NCBI RefSeq assembly: GCF_002086125.1
Contig: NZ_MVHG01000013.1
Span: forward strand, 37,269 to 101,268
Direction of reading: 5' to 3'
Source: Mycobacterium arosiense ATCC BAA-1401 = DSM 45069
GTDB lineage: Bacteria; Actinomycetota; Actinomycetes; Mycobacteriales; Mycobacteriaceae
Length of the DNA stretch: 64,000 nucleotides
The notes under the pieces were generated by a model that was not told the origin of the DNA, ran no database searches, and saw nothing but the letters and a program-made list of their open reading frames with translations. The translations under genes and the position numbers were made by a program. Positions 45,475-54,831 of the stretch are shown here, piece after piece. How positions within the stretch are numbered: the first letter of the stretch is position 1; each line of letters begins with the position of its first letter.

Positions 45475-46116
45475 CTAGTTAAAATCGGTTTCCCATCGGG
45501 TGATTACATCGCTGGGAACAGGCTGAGCGGATTGGATAACAGCCATGCGTCCTACTAGCTTTACCTCGGCGTAGTCCTCGATCTCCCGGTAGTAGGCGCG
45601 GTCGGTGTAGTCGTCAACCACCACCATCCACCCGGTCTGTGCACTTAGCATGTTAAAGACTTTGAAGGCAGAGGCGACGCGAAACCGGCCATCGATTAAC
45701 ACAAGGTCTGGTTGGCGGCCATCGAAGCACTTGGGCGGTGGGTCGGAGGCGCGCCGAAATAACTCGCGGCGATGATCGGTCACCCGCCCCAATGGGCGGC
45801 CCCATGTTCCGGTCCATCCAATATCCGCGTGCCAGTACAACTGTCCGGCGCGCTCCATGCCGGCGGCGTGGATTTTGGCTCGCACGCTGTCTAGAAAGTA
45901 TGAGTCGGTGTCGACGGCAATGAAATCTATTCCCAGCCTGGCTGCTTGGTATGTCGAGCCACCCGTCCCGTACTCAAGGTACAGTTTCGAGCCCTCCAAC
46001 TGCTTGAGGAACCATGCGGTGGATTCCGGGCTGTCGAAGTGCGGCATGTCCGGTACCCGGAGTCGCCCTGAGCGCTGCCGAGCCGTAAAGACCATTTCAT
46101 CCAGAAACCGTCCCAT
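45475..46116 (-). CDS. Probable class I SAM-dependent methyltransferase-like protein
   Basis: 213 aa from the ATG at 46116 (MGRFLDEMVFTARQRSG). A Rossmann-like core is visible: LYLEYGTGGSTYQAARLG in the place of motif I, then FIAVDTDSYFLDSVRAKI, then QPDLVLIDGRFRVASAF. This is the layout of class I methyltransferases with a modified glycine motif. A longer reading frame extends to 46242 but its extra residues look random. I infer a role in modifying the local glycolipid, and the substrate is unknown. Confidence 0.7.
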   Translation of the reverse strand: MGRFLDEMVFTARQRSGRLRVPDMPHFDSPESTAWFLKQLEGSKLYLEYGTGGSTYQAARLGIDFIAVDTDSYFLDSVRAKIHAAGMERAGQLYWHADIGWTGTWGRPLGRVTDHRRELFRRASDPPPKCFDGRQPDLVLIDGRFRVASAFKVFNMLSAQTGWMVVVDDYTDRAYYREIEDYAEVKLVGRMAVIQSAQPVPSDVITRWETDFN

Positions 46117-46480
46117 CGCATGATGCCCCTTTCGGGCAGCAACTCTACCGGGCAAGCGGACGCCGTGGGCACGGTCCGAGGGACCGAAGCGACTATGTGA
46201 GGTTCGTTGAGCCAGGTGGCAATATAATTCCGCGTCAAGCAATCTGGCGACGCCTCACATGTCGCCTGTGGGCAATGTAGGCCGCGCACACCTGCTACAC
46301 CACCGCTCCGGTGGAAGACTACGCGGCAGTCCGCTGGATAGTATGCGGCCTGGCGCGGGGTCGAAGTCAGAATCACTTTGCAGTGAAAGTGCCGGGAGCG
46401 CTGGCCAGTCCTCTACGGGAAATCGCAGGTTGCTTGCGGCAATATTGGCGGCGGTCGATCGAGGAGACGAAGGGATCATC
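46117..46480. other. Divergent intergenic region
   Basis: 364 bp between a minus-strand gene and the plus-strand UDP-glucose dehydrogenase. It should contain both promoters. An open frame continues upstream of the dehydrogenase through this region but has no family resemblance. Confidence 0.55.
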
Positions 46481-47797
46481 TTGAAAATCTCGATAATTGG
46501 TTCGGGCTACGTCGGCCTCGTCACGGGCGCCTGCCTGGCGGACAGCGGTAACGACGTCATCTGCATCGATATTGACCAGGCCAAGATAGACCGACTACTC
46601 GGTGGAGAAATCCCAATTTACGAGCCCCGCCTGGCTGAGCTGATCGCAGGGAGCCGCGAGAACGGGCTTATCGACTTCACGACGGACAGGCAGCGAGCGA
46701 TCGAGCATGGAGACGTGATCTTTATCGCTGTCCCAACGCCCATGGGTGAGGGCGGCGCGGCCGACCTTACCTACGTCTACTCCGCTGCTAACGACATCGG
46801 GACTTATATGGACCGCTACAAGGTCGTCGTGAGCAAGTCGACCGTCCCTGTCGGCACTGCGGACAAAATCCGAGCGATCATTCGTAGGAAGGCCAAGCAC
46901 GAGTTCGACGTCGTGTCCAACCCGGAATTTCTGAAGCAGGGGAAGGCGATCGCTGACTTCATGCAGCCCGACCGCGTGGTGATCGGCGGCGACTCGGAGC
47001 GTGCGCTCGCTATCATGCGGGAGCTCTACGAGCCGTTTCTTCGCACCTTCCACCCGCTGATCGTCATAGACACCAGGAGCGCCGAGATGGCGAAGTATGC
47101 AGCCAACTCTTTCCTCGCGACCAAGATTTCTTTTATCAACGAGATCTCGAACTTGTGCGAGAAGGCCGGCGCCGATATCGCAGCCGTACGGGAAGCCATC
47201 GGGGCGGACAAGCGTATTGGTTATGAATTTCTGTTCCCCGGGATAGGCTATGGAGGATCTTGCTTGCCGAAAGACGTTCAGGCACTTTTACATACTGCCG
47301 AGCGCTTGGGATCGGACACACGTCTACTGCGCGCGGTCGAACAGGTCAATAGCGAGCAGAAGTCCGTCCTCGTGTCCAAGATCGTCACTCGTTTTGGGGA
47401 TGACTCGCCCACGAAGAATCTACAAGACCTGCGTATCGCGCTCTGGGGCCTCAGCTTTAAACCACGGACCGACGACGTGCGCGAGGCCCCCTCTCTGGTC
47501 ATTGCAAAGGACTTGACTGAGTTCGGGGCCTTGGTGCGGGCCTTCGATCCCGAAGGGACCGAGCAGGCCAAAAAGGCGCTCGGGAATTCGATCGAGTACG
47601 CCGAAACCATGTACGAAGCCGTTGAGGGCGCCGACGCGCTGCTGCTCCTCACGGAGTGGAAACAGTTTCAGCGGCCGTCTTGGCAGCGTGTGAAGTCGGC
47701 CATGCGAGGGCACGTCGTGTTCGACGGCCGAAACATCTATGACCCTGAGCGTGTGCAGGCCGAGGGCTTTGAGTACTATGGCATGGGCCGGCGTTGA
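46481..47797 (+). CDS. UDP-glucose 6-dehydrogenase
   Basis: 438 aa UDP-glucose/GDP-mannose dehydrogenase family enzyme that makes UDP-glucuronate. NAD motif GSGYVGLVTGACLADSG, substrate-loop SKSTVPVGT and NPEFLKQGKAI, and the catalytic cysteine in GIGYGGSCLPKD (about residue 260). The TTG at 46481 (KISIIGSGYVG) follows GAAGGGA and is where the family starts. A UDP-glucose dehydrogenase is also part of the M. marinum lipooligosaccharide locus. It predicts a glucuronate-type sugar in this glycolipid. Confidence 0.94.
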   Translation: MKISIIGSGYVGLVTGACLADSGNDVICIDIDQAKIDRLLGGEIPIYEPRLAELIAGSRENGLIDFTTDRQRAIEHGDVIFIAVPTPMGEGGAADLTYVYSAANDIGTYMDRYKVVVSKSTVPVGTADKIRAIIRRKAKHEFDVVSNPEFLKQGKAIADFMQPDRVVIGGDSERALAIMRELYEPFLRTFHPLIVIDTRSAEMAKYAANSFLATKISFINEISNLCEKAGADIAAVREAIGADKRIGYEFLFPGIGYGGSCLPKDVQALLHTAERLGSDTRLLRAVEQVNSEQKSVLVSKIVTRFGDDSPTKNLQDLRIALWGLSFKPRTDDVREAPSLVIAKDLTEFGALVRAFDPEGTEQAKKALGNSIEYAETMYEAVEGADALLLLTEWKQFQRPSWQRVKSAMRGHVVFDGRNIYDPERVQAEGFEYYGMGRR

Positions 47798-48128
47798 GGA
47801 ATCATGAGAGTCTCGTCGCGGGCGCTGCTGGTGTCCAACTCGGCGACCTCTTACGCCCCGTCGTCGGACGACCCGACGAAAAGCACGCGGACCGCAGCCT
47901 CGCCGTGACAAAGGCCCGGTTGGCATCCCGGAGATTCTTTCGGCAGGGCGCGGCCAGGAGTATTGAACTTTTCAGAGGACTCATCGATGAAGTTCTCCAT
48001 CTCTGATCTGGGTGGCGTGTGGCCGCGGACAATGAGGGCGCGATGCCAGACCGTGCTTTGCTCCGCGAGGTTGAACGAGTGTCCACGCCTTCCTCTAGCG
48101 CTGGCGCCATCGCAATAAGGGGCAGGCC
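47798..48128. other. Intergenic region
   Basis: 331 bp without a gene I can support. Open frames on both strands are overlapping and unlike known proteins. The 3' part carries AAGGGGCAGG before the next start. Confidence 0.55.
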
Positions 48129-48770
48129 ATGAAATTCAGCGAGCTGTCGTCGCGTTGTTTCGTAAATCTGTATGCAGGTGACCTTCCTGACATGCCTGAA
48201 TACCGTACTAGGCAACAAGTGGGGCTATCGCTGACAAAGCAAGACGAATGGCATATCCGCCACGATGTTTCGATGCCGCTTCCGATACCCGACGGCTCCG
48301 TTGATATCTACCAGTCTGAAGACGTTTTCGAGCACATAGAGTATTGCAAGCTTCCCGCTACCATTTCTGAAATATACAGAGTCCTTAAAATGGGCGGACT
48401 TTTCAGGTTGTCGCTTCCAGATTATCGTTGCGATGTTTTACTCGATAGATCGATTAAAGATGCACACGGAAACATCATGTTCGATCCGTTCGGAGGCGGA
48501 GCATATAGGCGTCGACCTCCTGTATTCGGCCCAAAGAAGGTAGTAAAAGGGGGCCATGTCTGGTTCCCGAAATATGAGAGCGTACTGGAGCTACTTAAAG
48601 ATACACAGTTTTCTTCCGTGGAATTCTATCATTACTATGACGAAAAGGGGTTTCCGCATACCAGGCCCATCGATTACTCGAAAGGCTTTGTCAAGAGAAC
48701 CCCTGACAACGACGAAAGGGTGTCCCACCCCTTCCGGCCGATGTCCATAGTGGTTGACTGCGTCAAGTGA
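48129..48770 (+). CDS. Methyltransferase-like protein of low GC, likely acquired
   Basis: 213 aa protein. It resembles the C-terminal part of class I methyltransferases (MPLPIPDGSVDIYQSEDVFE, then EIYRVLKMGGLFRLSLPDY), but the usual glycine-rich motif I is not evident. It may act as a methyltransferase of the Methyltransf_11 group or be catalytically altered. Base composition and codons (ATA, AAA, AGA, TTT) are clearly poorer in GC than the mycobacterial surroundings, which points to recent acquisition. The ATG at 48129 follows AAGGGGCAGGCC. The next gene starts on its last base. Confidence 0.72.
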   Translation: MKFSELSSRCFVNLYAGDLPDMPEYRTRQQVGLSLTKQDEWHIRHDVSMPLPIPDGSVDIYQSEDVFEHIEYCKLPATISEIYRVLKMGGLFRLSLPDYRCDVLLDRSIKDAHGNIMFDPFGGGAYRRRPPVFGPKKVVKGGHVWFPKYESVLELLKDTQFSSVEFYHYYDEKGFPHTRPIDYSKGFVKRTPDNDERVSHPFRPMSIVVDCVK

Positions 48771-49702
48771 TGAGACAACCGTGCTCCGTCCCAGTCATCT
48801 TCACGATCTTCAATCGCCCGGACACCACAAGGCAGGCGCTAGAAGCGATCAGGGTCGCGAGGCCCAAGAAGCTCCTGGTGATCGCCGATGGCCCGCGCAC
48901 GAATAGGCCCGGAGAGGCTGAGAAGTGCGCAGCGACACGCGCGATCGTCGACGAAGTCGACTGGGACTGCGAAATCCAGACGAATTTCTCGGAGACCAAC
49001 ATGGGCACCTGTCACCGCATCTCCTCTGGCCTGACGTGGGCTTTCGAGCTCGTCGATAAGGCGATAATCCTCGAGGACGACTGCGTGCCTTCCGCTTCGT
49101 TCTTCCCCTACTGCGCCGACCTTCTAGATCGCTACGAGAACGACGAGCGCGTCATGATGATCTCGGGCGGGAATCATTTGTTCGGACACGCTGAGATTGC
49201 GGATAGCTACTATTTCTCGAGATATCCCCACATATGGGGCTGGGCCACGTGGAGGCGAGCCTGGGCGAAATACGACCTCAACATGACGGACTGGCCGGAG
49301 ATCAGAGATAGGAAGCTCTTCGACCAGTATTTCCCAACGATGAGTGAGCGCTGCTACTGGGAGTTCGTGTTCCAAAGCGTTTATGACGGCCAGGTCGATA
49401 CTTGGGCCTGGCGGTGGTTCTACAGCATATGGGCGAACTCAGGGCTTTGTGCGACCCCGGCCCGAAACTTGGTACGGAATATTGGCTTCCACGCCGATGC
49501 CACCCACACGAAGGGCGATATGGTCTACTCTTCGCTGGGCGCCGAGGACCTGAGCTTGCCCCTTACTCACCCCGCGACCGTCCTGGCGTGCTCCGACAAG
49601 GACAAGCTGGAGGCGAAGCTTCGGGCTGCTCATACTTCAAAGGGCCTGCCGTATCCCCTGAGTAAATATGTCTCCTTGGCCATCTACCTAGTCACGAGGT
49701 AG
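48770..49702 (+). CDS. GT-A type glycosyltransferase
   Basis: 310 aa nucleotide-diphospho-sugar transferase-like protein. The N-terminal FTIFNRPDTTRQALEAI and the metal-binding ILEDDCVPS at about residue 100, then HIWGWATWRRAW, are typical of proteins in O-antigen and capsule loci. The ATG at 48770 overlaps the previous stop by one base, and a GTG at 48767 is the alternative. It is translationally coupled to the low-GC gene before it, so the two were probably acquired together. Confidence 0.82.
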   Translation: MRQPCSVPVIFTIFNRPDTTRQALEAIRVARPKKLLVIADGPRTNRPGEAEKCAATRAIVDEVDWDCEIQTNFSETNMGTCHRISSGLTWAFELVDKAIILEDDCVPSASFFPYCADLLDRYENDERVMMISGGNHLFGHAEIADSYYFSRYPHIWGWATWRRAWAKYDLNMTDWPEIRDRKLFDQYFPTMSERCYWEFVFQSVYDGQVDTWAWRWFYSIWANSGLCATPARNLVRNIGFHADATHTKGDMVYSSLGAEDLSLPLTHPATVLACSDKDKLEAKLRAAHTSKGLPYPLSKYVSLAIYLVTR

Positions 49703-50157
49703 ACGGGTTTCCACAACCTCGCGCGAGCGGGTAGACCCATAGCTGAGCGCCATTGCACCGGCAGCGGGATGGAAGTGGTCTATCGAGACACCGTGCCTGA
49801 CAACGTGGTTCGCCGGGTCAACCGGCGTGCGGTGGTCCGATGTCCCTTTCGCCTGCAGGCCGGGGCTGTCGTATGTGCGGCGATCATCGCCATAATTAAG
49901 GGATGTTCAGCCCAACGGCCGGCATGGACGCGACCGACGTGGTGTCGTTGAAGGCCCAGTGCCGCGCGGCGGCCCGCAAAGCCGCGCATCTGCCGAGTAG
50001 GAACCGCCCAACGGCATGGCGGCGCAATAAGTTTGGCCGATCACAAGAGGGCCGTCGTGGTTATTGGATGGCTAGTCCTGGGGTGATGGTCGCCGGCGAC
50101 ATCGGCTACACCTGGAACTGATTCTGATGCTCGCCCCCACCGAGGCCGGAATAGGCT
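49703..50157. other. Intergenic, no gene recognised
   Basis: 455 bp. Short frames on both strands are Arg/Ala-rich shadows without family features. The region may be a remnant of a lost gene or transposon. No repeats or RNA genes were seen. Confidence 0.5.
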
Positions 50158-50937
50158 TCATTTTTTTTGCAGCGTGAGCTGCCACGGGGTGACGCTGAGA
50201 ATCCGGTGGCCGCCGGCGTGAAAATCCAGGAAGGTGTTGATCGCCCACGCCGGGTTGTCCCGCAGCGTAGGGTAGTCGAACCAGTTCAGGTCATCGAAGA
50301 TCAGCACCCCGTCGGTGCGCAGCATGCGCCACGCGGTGATCGAGTCCGTCAAGACGTCATCGGCATAGTGTGAGGCGTCGACGTACACCAGGTCGAATTC
50401 TTGGTGCTCGTCGAGGAGCCGGGGCAGTATGTGCGTGGCCGAGCCATTGCGTTTGGTCAACCTGTTGGCGAAAGGTGCGAGATTGGCGTCGAAACGCGCC
50501 TCGATGCCGCCGAAGTCAGCGCGTCCCGCTTCATCAGCGGCCCCCGCCCACGTGTCCACGGTGGTGACCTGCGCTTTGGGGAAGTAGGTCAACAGGAACA
50601 GGGTGGAGCGGCCCTCGAAGGATCCAATTTCGAGTATCCGCAGCGGGTCCTTACGGCTGAAGGCCCGCTGGAAGGTCAAACACCACGGCACCAGGTGGAC
50701 GTCGAACCACAGGCCGCTGAACGTGGCGTGCGCCGTATTAGTGGTGAACTCCGAACGGATCTGTGAGATGTGCTGCTTGTGCGCACCGGCGACTGCGAGT
50801 AACCGGCGCGTCTGGGTGAGGACATAGTGTCCACCCACTGCGGGATGGTTGAACATCCACAAGCGAAGTTGCCATGCCAGCAGCACATGCACCGGCGGGG
50901 CGGCCGCGGAAAATCCGCCCGCAAGCCGTCGGTTCAT
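50158..50937 (-). CDS. Class I SAM-dependent methyltransferase (paralogue 1)
   Basis: 259 aa methyltransferase with motif I RILEIGSFEGRSTLFLLTYF, then VTTVDTWAGAADE, DLVYVDASHYADDV and GVLIFDDLNWF. These match the protein at 59646-60548 segment by segment (LEIGSWEGRSSLFLLTYF, AVDTWAGSDEW, IIYVDGSHLADD, IMIFDDVMW), so the two are paralogues. The family resembles CmcI-type sugar or lipid O-methyltransferases. Start ATG 50937. Confidence 0.85.
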   Translation of the reverse strand: MNRRLAGGFSAAAPPVHVLLAWQLRLWMFNHPAVGGHYVLTQTRRLLAVAGAHKQHISQIRSEFTTNTAHATFSGLWFDVHLVPWCLTFQRAFSRKDPLRILEIGSFEGRSTLFLLTYFPKAQVTTVDTWAGAADEAGRADFGGIEARFDANLAPFANRLTKRNGSATHILPRLLDEHQEFDLVYVDASHYADDVLTDSITAWRMLRTDGVLIFDDLNWFDYPTLRDNPAWAINTFLDFHAGGHRILSVTPWQLTLQKK

Positions 50938-51034
50938 GAACCATCCCTTCCCGTAATGGTTTTAGAACCAGGAACGAGCTGAAGCCCGCAACGATGTACT
51001 CCATCGGGACGAGCGCCCCTGGTACACGCGCTTT

Positions 51035-51691
51035 TTACCCGTCTGTTTTCGGAATTTCGGCGACGATCGAGTCCAGGCCAGTGCGGATCACTGCCGTCGG
51101 GAATGCGGCGCGCGCGGTTGTTGTGATCGCATCGAGCTGGGGGAATCCGGCGAGTCCGGAGCCGAAGAGCCTCAGGTCATCGATCACAACACTGGCTCCG
51201 GGCGGAGCTACGTCGGCGAGTCGCCCAAGCGTGGACTCTGCTGGCTCCATCTCCTCACCCCTGGCCGTGCCGGCGCCCGAGAAGTGCCCATCGAGGTAAA
51301 TAAGCGGTGGGGTCGAACAGTTCGCCACAATCTTTGGGATCTCGGTAAGCGAATCGCCGTGGATGAGAGTGACATTTGGGTAGTTTGCGAAGCGTTGCTT
51401 GGCTGCGGCGAAAAGGTCGTCATGGAGCTCGACCGTTATCACCTGATCTGCGTGCGGCACAAAGAATGCGGTCGTTTCACCTTTGTAGGTGCCAGCCTCA
51501 ACGAAGACGCGGTGCCCACGCGATTTGAAAACCTTGAGAAGATGGCGTCGCTTCGCGACCGCGGGTGGGGAAACGAGGTGCTCGCCGCGGAACCAGCTGT
51601 ATGCGGCCGCCCAGCGTGTGGGCTCCAGGGAGTTCTTGTCGCGGCCTGTGTTCAGCATGATGCGGAGCAGGTTGCCCATGATCCTCGACAT
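51035..51691 (-). CDS. SAM-dependent methyltransferase-like protein
   Basis: 218 aa class I fold. Motif I region FVEAGTYKGETTAFFV, acidic strand end ITVELHDDLF, then NVTLIHGDSLTEIPKI and LIYLDGHFSGAG, with DDLRLFGS at motif IV. It is a distinct subfamily from its neighbours. The start is ATG 51691 (MSRIMGNLLR) or the internal Met five residues on. It lies 97 bp upstream of the CmcI-like gene on the same strand. Confidence 0.75.
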   Translation of the reverse strand: MSRIMGNLLRIMLNTGRDKNSLEPTRWAAAYSWFRGEHLVSPPAVAKRRHLLKVFKSRGHRVFVEAGTYKGETTAFFVPHADQVITVELHDDLFAAAKQRFANYPNVTLIHGDSLTEIPKIVANCSTPPLIYLDGHFSGAGTARGEEMEPAESTLGRLADVAPPGASVVIDDLRLFGSGLAGFPQLDAITTTARAAFPTAVIRTGLDSIVAEIPKTDG

Positions 51692-52026
51692 AACGGTGAC
51701 AGTAACCGGCCGCGCGTGCTCGTTCCAACACGGCGTACCAACTCATCATCAACGACGCACAAGTCCGCCGGCGAGCCGTCAACGCACAGTCCACCTGGTT
51801 GCTCTCGTTCGCGCCGGAGCGGTGTTCCATACAGGAGAAGTGCTCGGACCTCCCGTCGATCACACCGACCGAACCCGCCGAATCAACCGAAGCCGAGTCG
51901 CCTGCAACGCCGCGACGCACAAGCCTTGATGATTCGTCTCATTCGGGATGATGCTGCGACGAAAATCAGACATAATGCCCCGGTACCAAAGATTAAGCGC
52001 ACGATGAATGAAAGGCTGGATTCGCG
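51692..52026. other. Divergent intergenic region
   Basis: 335 bp between a methyltransferase and the sulfotransferase. It contains overlapping open frames on both strands with no family resemblance. Promoters for both genes are expected here. Confidence 0.5.
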
Positions 52027-53058
52027 ATGAAATCTGTAGGGGGGGTTTCATCCGGCGACCGGGTCGCGGACTGTCGGGATGCCGCGGGCAAAGCCGCCAA
52101 ACCTGCCGCTGCGCCTCAGCCAGTCGTTCTCTTTGTGTTGGGTACACAACGTTCTGGCACTTCGGCGATGACACGCGTTCTGTCACTATGCGGCGGCACC
52201 CTCCCCACCGGGATGTTGGGCGCCGATGCCGGCAATCCACGCGGCAATTGGGAGCCGCGCAAAGCGATCGGGATCAATGAAGCGATTCTGCACCGCGCCG
52301 GCAGCGCCTGGTTCGACCCCTCACTGCGCTTGCTGGAAGAAGGTGCACTGGGTGCCAACGAGAAGGCCGCGTGCGTCGCCGAGATCAGCGCGTATCTCAA
52401 GACGATGCCCGCCGCACCACTCGTGGTCATCAAAGACCCACGGATAACCACGATGTCCGATCTGTGGTTCGAGGCGGCGCGTCTGGCCGGATTCGACGTG
52501 GCAGCCCTGATTGCCTTGCGCCACCCACAAGAGGTCATATCGTCGGTGGCGGCATCCTGGAAAATCTCGCCGGAACTGTCGAGCGCCTTGTGGCTCAAAT
52601 ACAACCTGCTGGCCGAGCGACACACGCGCGACGTGCCCCGCGTGTTCGTTGAATACGCCAGCATGCTGGCGGACTGGCGCACAGAGATGAAGCGGGTTTC
52701 CGCGGCGCTTCCCGTCAATCTGGAGAACCGGGAGGAGGATGCAATCGACGCGTTCCTCACGCCGGATCTTCGGCGTCAGCGAAACTGCGGAGCCGTGATA
52801 GAGCGTTTCGGAACAGATTGGATCTCCGCCACCTATGGTGCCCTGTGCGTGGCCGCGCGAGACGGTTCGCCTGACATCGCCACGCTGGATCGCATCTTCG
52901 AGGCGTACCAGGCGAGCGAACATGATTACCGAACGTTGTTCGAGGATTTCCGCAGCCGCTCGAAAAGCATGCAGTCCCAGATCTTTCGGCCCTCCGTCGT
53001 GAAGCCGATGATTGAGCTTATGGCAATGGCTCACCGTCGCCGGGGGACGTGGGCTTAG
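52027..53058 (+). CDS. Sulfotransferase family protein
   Basis: 343 aa P-loop protein of the PAPS-dependent sulfotransferase family. The 5'-phosphosulfate loop is FVLGTQRSGTSAMTRVL (about residues 36-52), and the 3'-phosphate site is likely ALRHPQEVISSVAASW, with KDPRITTM between them. The first 30 residues are Ala/Pro-rich and unrelated. Sulfated glycolipids are known in mycobacteria, so sulfation of a sugar or lipid here is plausible. Related folds can catalyse other reactions, so activity is not proven. Start ATG 52027. Confidence 0.8.
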   Translation: MKSVGGVSSGDRVADCRDAAGKAAKPAAAPQPVVLFVLGTQRSGTSAMTRVLSLCGGTLPTGMLGADAGNPRGNWEPRKAIGINEAILHRAGSAWFDPSLRLLEEGALGANEKAACVAEISAYLKTMPAAPLVVIKDPRITTMSDLWFEAARLAGFDVAALIALRHPQEVISSVAASWKISPELSSALWLKYNLLAERHTRDVPRVFVEYASMLADWRTEMKRVSAALPVNLENREEDAIDAFLTPDLRRQRNCGAVIERFGTDWISATYGALCVAARDGSPDIATLDRIFEAYQASEHDYRTLFEDFRSRSKSMQSQIFRPSVVKPMIELMAMAHRRRGTWA

Positions 53059-53099
53059 GCCAGCCGGGCGCCGCCAATCCGGATGACACGCATCGCCGA

Positions 53100-54383
53100 T
53101 CAGCCAGGACGTCTCGAGCGGGCGAAATTTTCGATGAGATCGGCTGTGTTAGAGATGGTTTCGGCGGGCTTAGTCATCCGGCTGGCGAGCTCACGGGCGC
53201 GGACGGCGTAATCGGGTGCGAGAATCTTGCGCAGATCTATGACCAGCGACTCGCGGGTAGTGGTCGAAAAGCGCCGGGACGTGCCGACCTTCAGCCGTTT
53301 GAACTGCGCTCCCCAGATCGGTTGGTCAGGCATCGTCCAGAGAATCAGCGTGGGAACGCCGGCGCGCAGGCTTGCGGCTGTGGTGCCCGCGCCCCCGTGG
53401 TGAACGACCGCCCGGCAGGCGGGGAAGGTTGCCGCGTAGTTCACCGCGCCCACCACCTTGACATGGTCGAAATCGGGGACGTCACTGAAGTCGGTCCAGC
53501 CGGAACAAATCAATGCGCGTTCGCCCAATTCCGCGCACGCGCTGGCGATCATCTCGACTGTCGCAGCAGGAGATTCGACCGCAAAACTGCCAAAGCCGAA
53601 GCAAATCGGCGGCGTGTCTGCGGCGATCCAGGACGCGACCTCGTCGTCGGCTTCCGTGGTCAGCTCCATTGTGAGCGGTCCGACGAAAGGCCGTTGGCCA
53701 TTCCATTTCGCCCATTCGGCTGCCAGACCGGGGAAGCAAACCTCGTCGTACGCCTGGATTTCCAGCGCCCCGCTTTCAGCCAGCCGTCGCCAAGAGGTTC
53801 CCCTCGCCCTTGGCAGGCCTAGTTCGCGGCGCTGAAAATCATCGAGCTTCTTTGTTAGAAGATGCCAAGAAGCCAAGCCCATTGCCATCATTCCGAAGCG
53901 GACCAACGGCGCAGGTAGGGTCCCAATGAGCTGACCATTGGGCCTTATTGGGAAGAAGTGCAGCGTGGCAAACGGGATATCGTAGTATTCCGCCACGTTG
54001 GCAGCGGCTTGTTCGAAATTCAGGCCGGTGAGCAACAAGTCAGCGTCTTGCGCCAATGACATCAAGGTTTTGTTCATGTGTGCCCACATGTCGGCAACCG
54101 GGTCCCACAGCCCGTGCCATGCTTCGCGCAGCTCGTTTACCTTCCAGAACTTGCGGAAGATCAAGGTCCAGAATTCGCGGTTGGCGTCGAGGCCCTCCTG
54201 GAGACCGTCCTGGGTGTCGAGGCCATAGGAGACGGTCGTAAGACCAGTGGACTCGACGAAGCTAATCAGGTTGGGCGGGACGGCAATGTGCACATCGTGG
54301 CCTCTGCGCAGCAGTTCGCGACCGACAGCGACTGAGGGCTCGATGTCACCGCGAGTGCCGAAGCTTGCGAGGGCGAATTTCAT
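53100..54383 (-). CDS. GT1 glycosyltransferase, Rv1524/Rv1526c type (copy 2)
   Basis: 427 aa GT-B glycosyltransferase. N-terminal ASFGTRGDIEPSVAVG, C-terminal VVHHGGAGTTAASLRAGVP, then ILWTMPDQPIWGAQFKRL with the expected DQ pair. It is very close to copy 3 (60715-61983), including at the DNA level across the middle of the gene, for example LEVQAYDEVCFPGLAAEW in both. The pair is a recent duplication. Start ATG 54383. Confidence 0.92.
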   Translation of the reverse strand: MKFALASFGTRGDIEPSVAVGRELLRRGHDVHIAVPPNLISFVESTGLTTVSYGLDTQDGLQEGLDANREFWTLIFRKFWKVNELREAWHGLWDPVADMWAHMNKTLMSLAQDADLLLTGLNFEQAAANVAEYYDIPFATLHFFPIRPNGQLIGTLPAPLVRFGMMAMGLASWHLLTKKLDDFQRRELGLPRARGTSWRRLAESGALEIQAYDEVCFPGLAAEWAKWNGQRPFVGPLTMELTTEADDEVASWIAADTPPICFGFGSFAVESPAATVEMIASACAELGERALICSGWTDFSDVPDFDHVKVVGAVNYAATFPACRAVVHHGGAGTTAASLRAGVPTLILWTMPDQPIWGAQFKRLKVGTSRRFSTTTRESLVIDLRKILAPDYAVRARELASRMTKPAETISNTADLIENFARSRRPG

Positions 54384-54831
54384 AGGGCTCCTAGCCTTAT
54401 ATCACTTGCCATGCGCGAGGCCACGCTACCAGGCTCTTTGCTTTCGTCTGCGAGAATCGCTTGCGTTTTCTATGTACTTGGAGTCTGTGGCATTGTGACT
54501 TCCCGCCTGCCTCGGCGCAGCGTACCGACCGGCAGGATCCCTGCCCCCAAGGGGCCACAGCAGGGACTCGTTGCGCCTATTCCGTTCGCAGGAAGCATGT
54601 TTGCGAATGTGAGTGCCGTTTGGATATTACAGCGGTCTCGGTTGGGATAGGTTTACAGATTATGAACGGGCCCGATCCTGAGAAGCATAGGTGCTATGAC
54701 ACGCCTGAGGTGAGGGTTTGGCGCATTCTCCGCGAGAACCTCACCCGGTTCGGCGGGACGAAGATCAGACGAATCTCTAGTATGCGGGCGTGCTATTTAT
54801 CGGACGCACGAGCGTCGGGGAGGGTTGTGGG
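54384..54831. other. Divergent intergenic, lower GC
   Basis: 448 bp between GT1 copy 2 and a plus-strand methyltransferase. No convincing gene. It has fewer G/C than the flanks and may be a remnant. Confidence 0.5.

Noticed and set aside
51489..51929. Plus-strand frame near 51.5-51.9 kb as a transposase remnant
   Set aside because: Arg/Thr-rich without any transposase motif, and it overlaps a real minus-strand methyltransferase.
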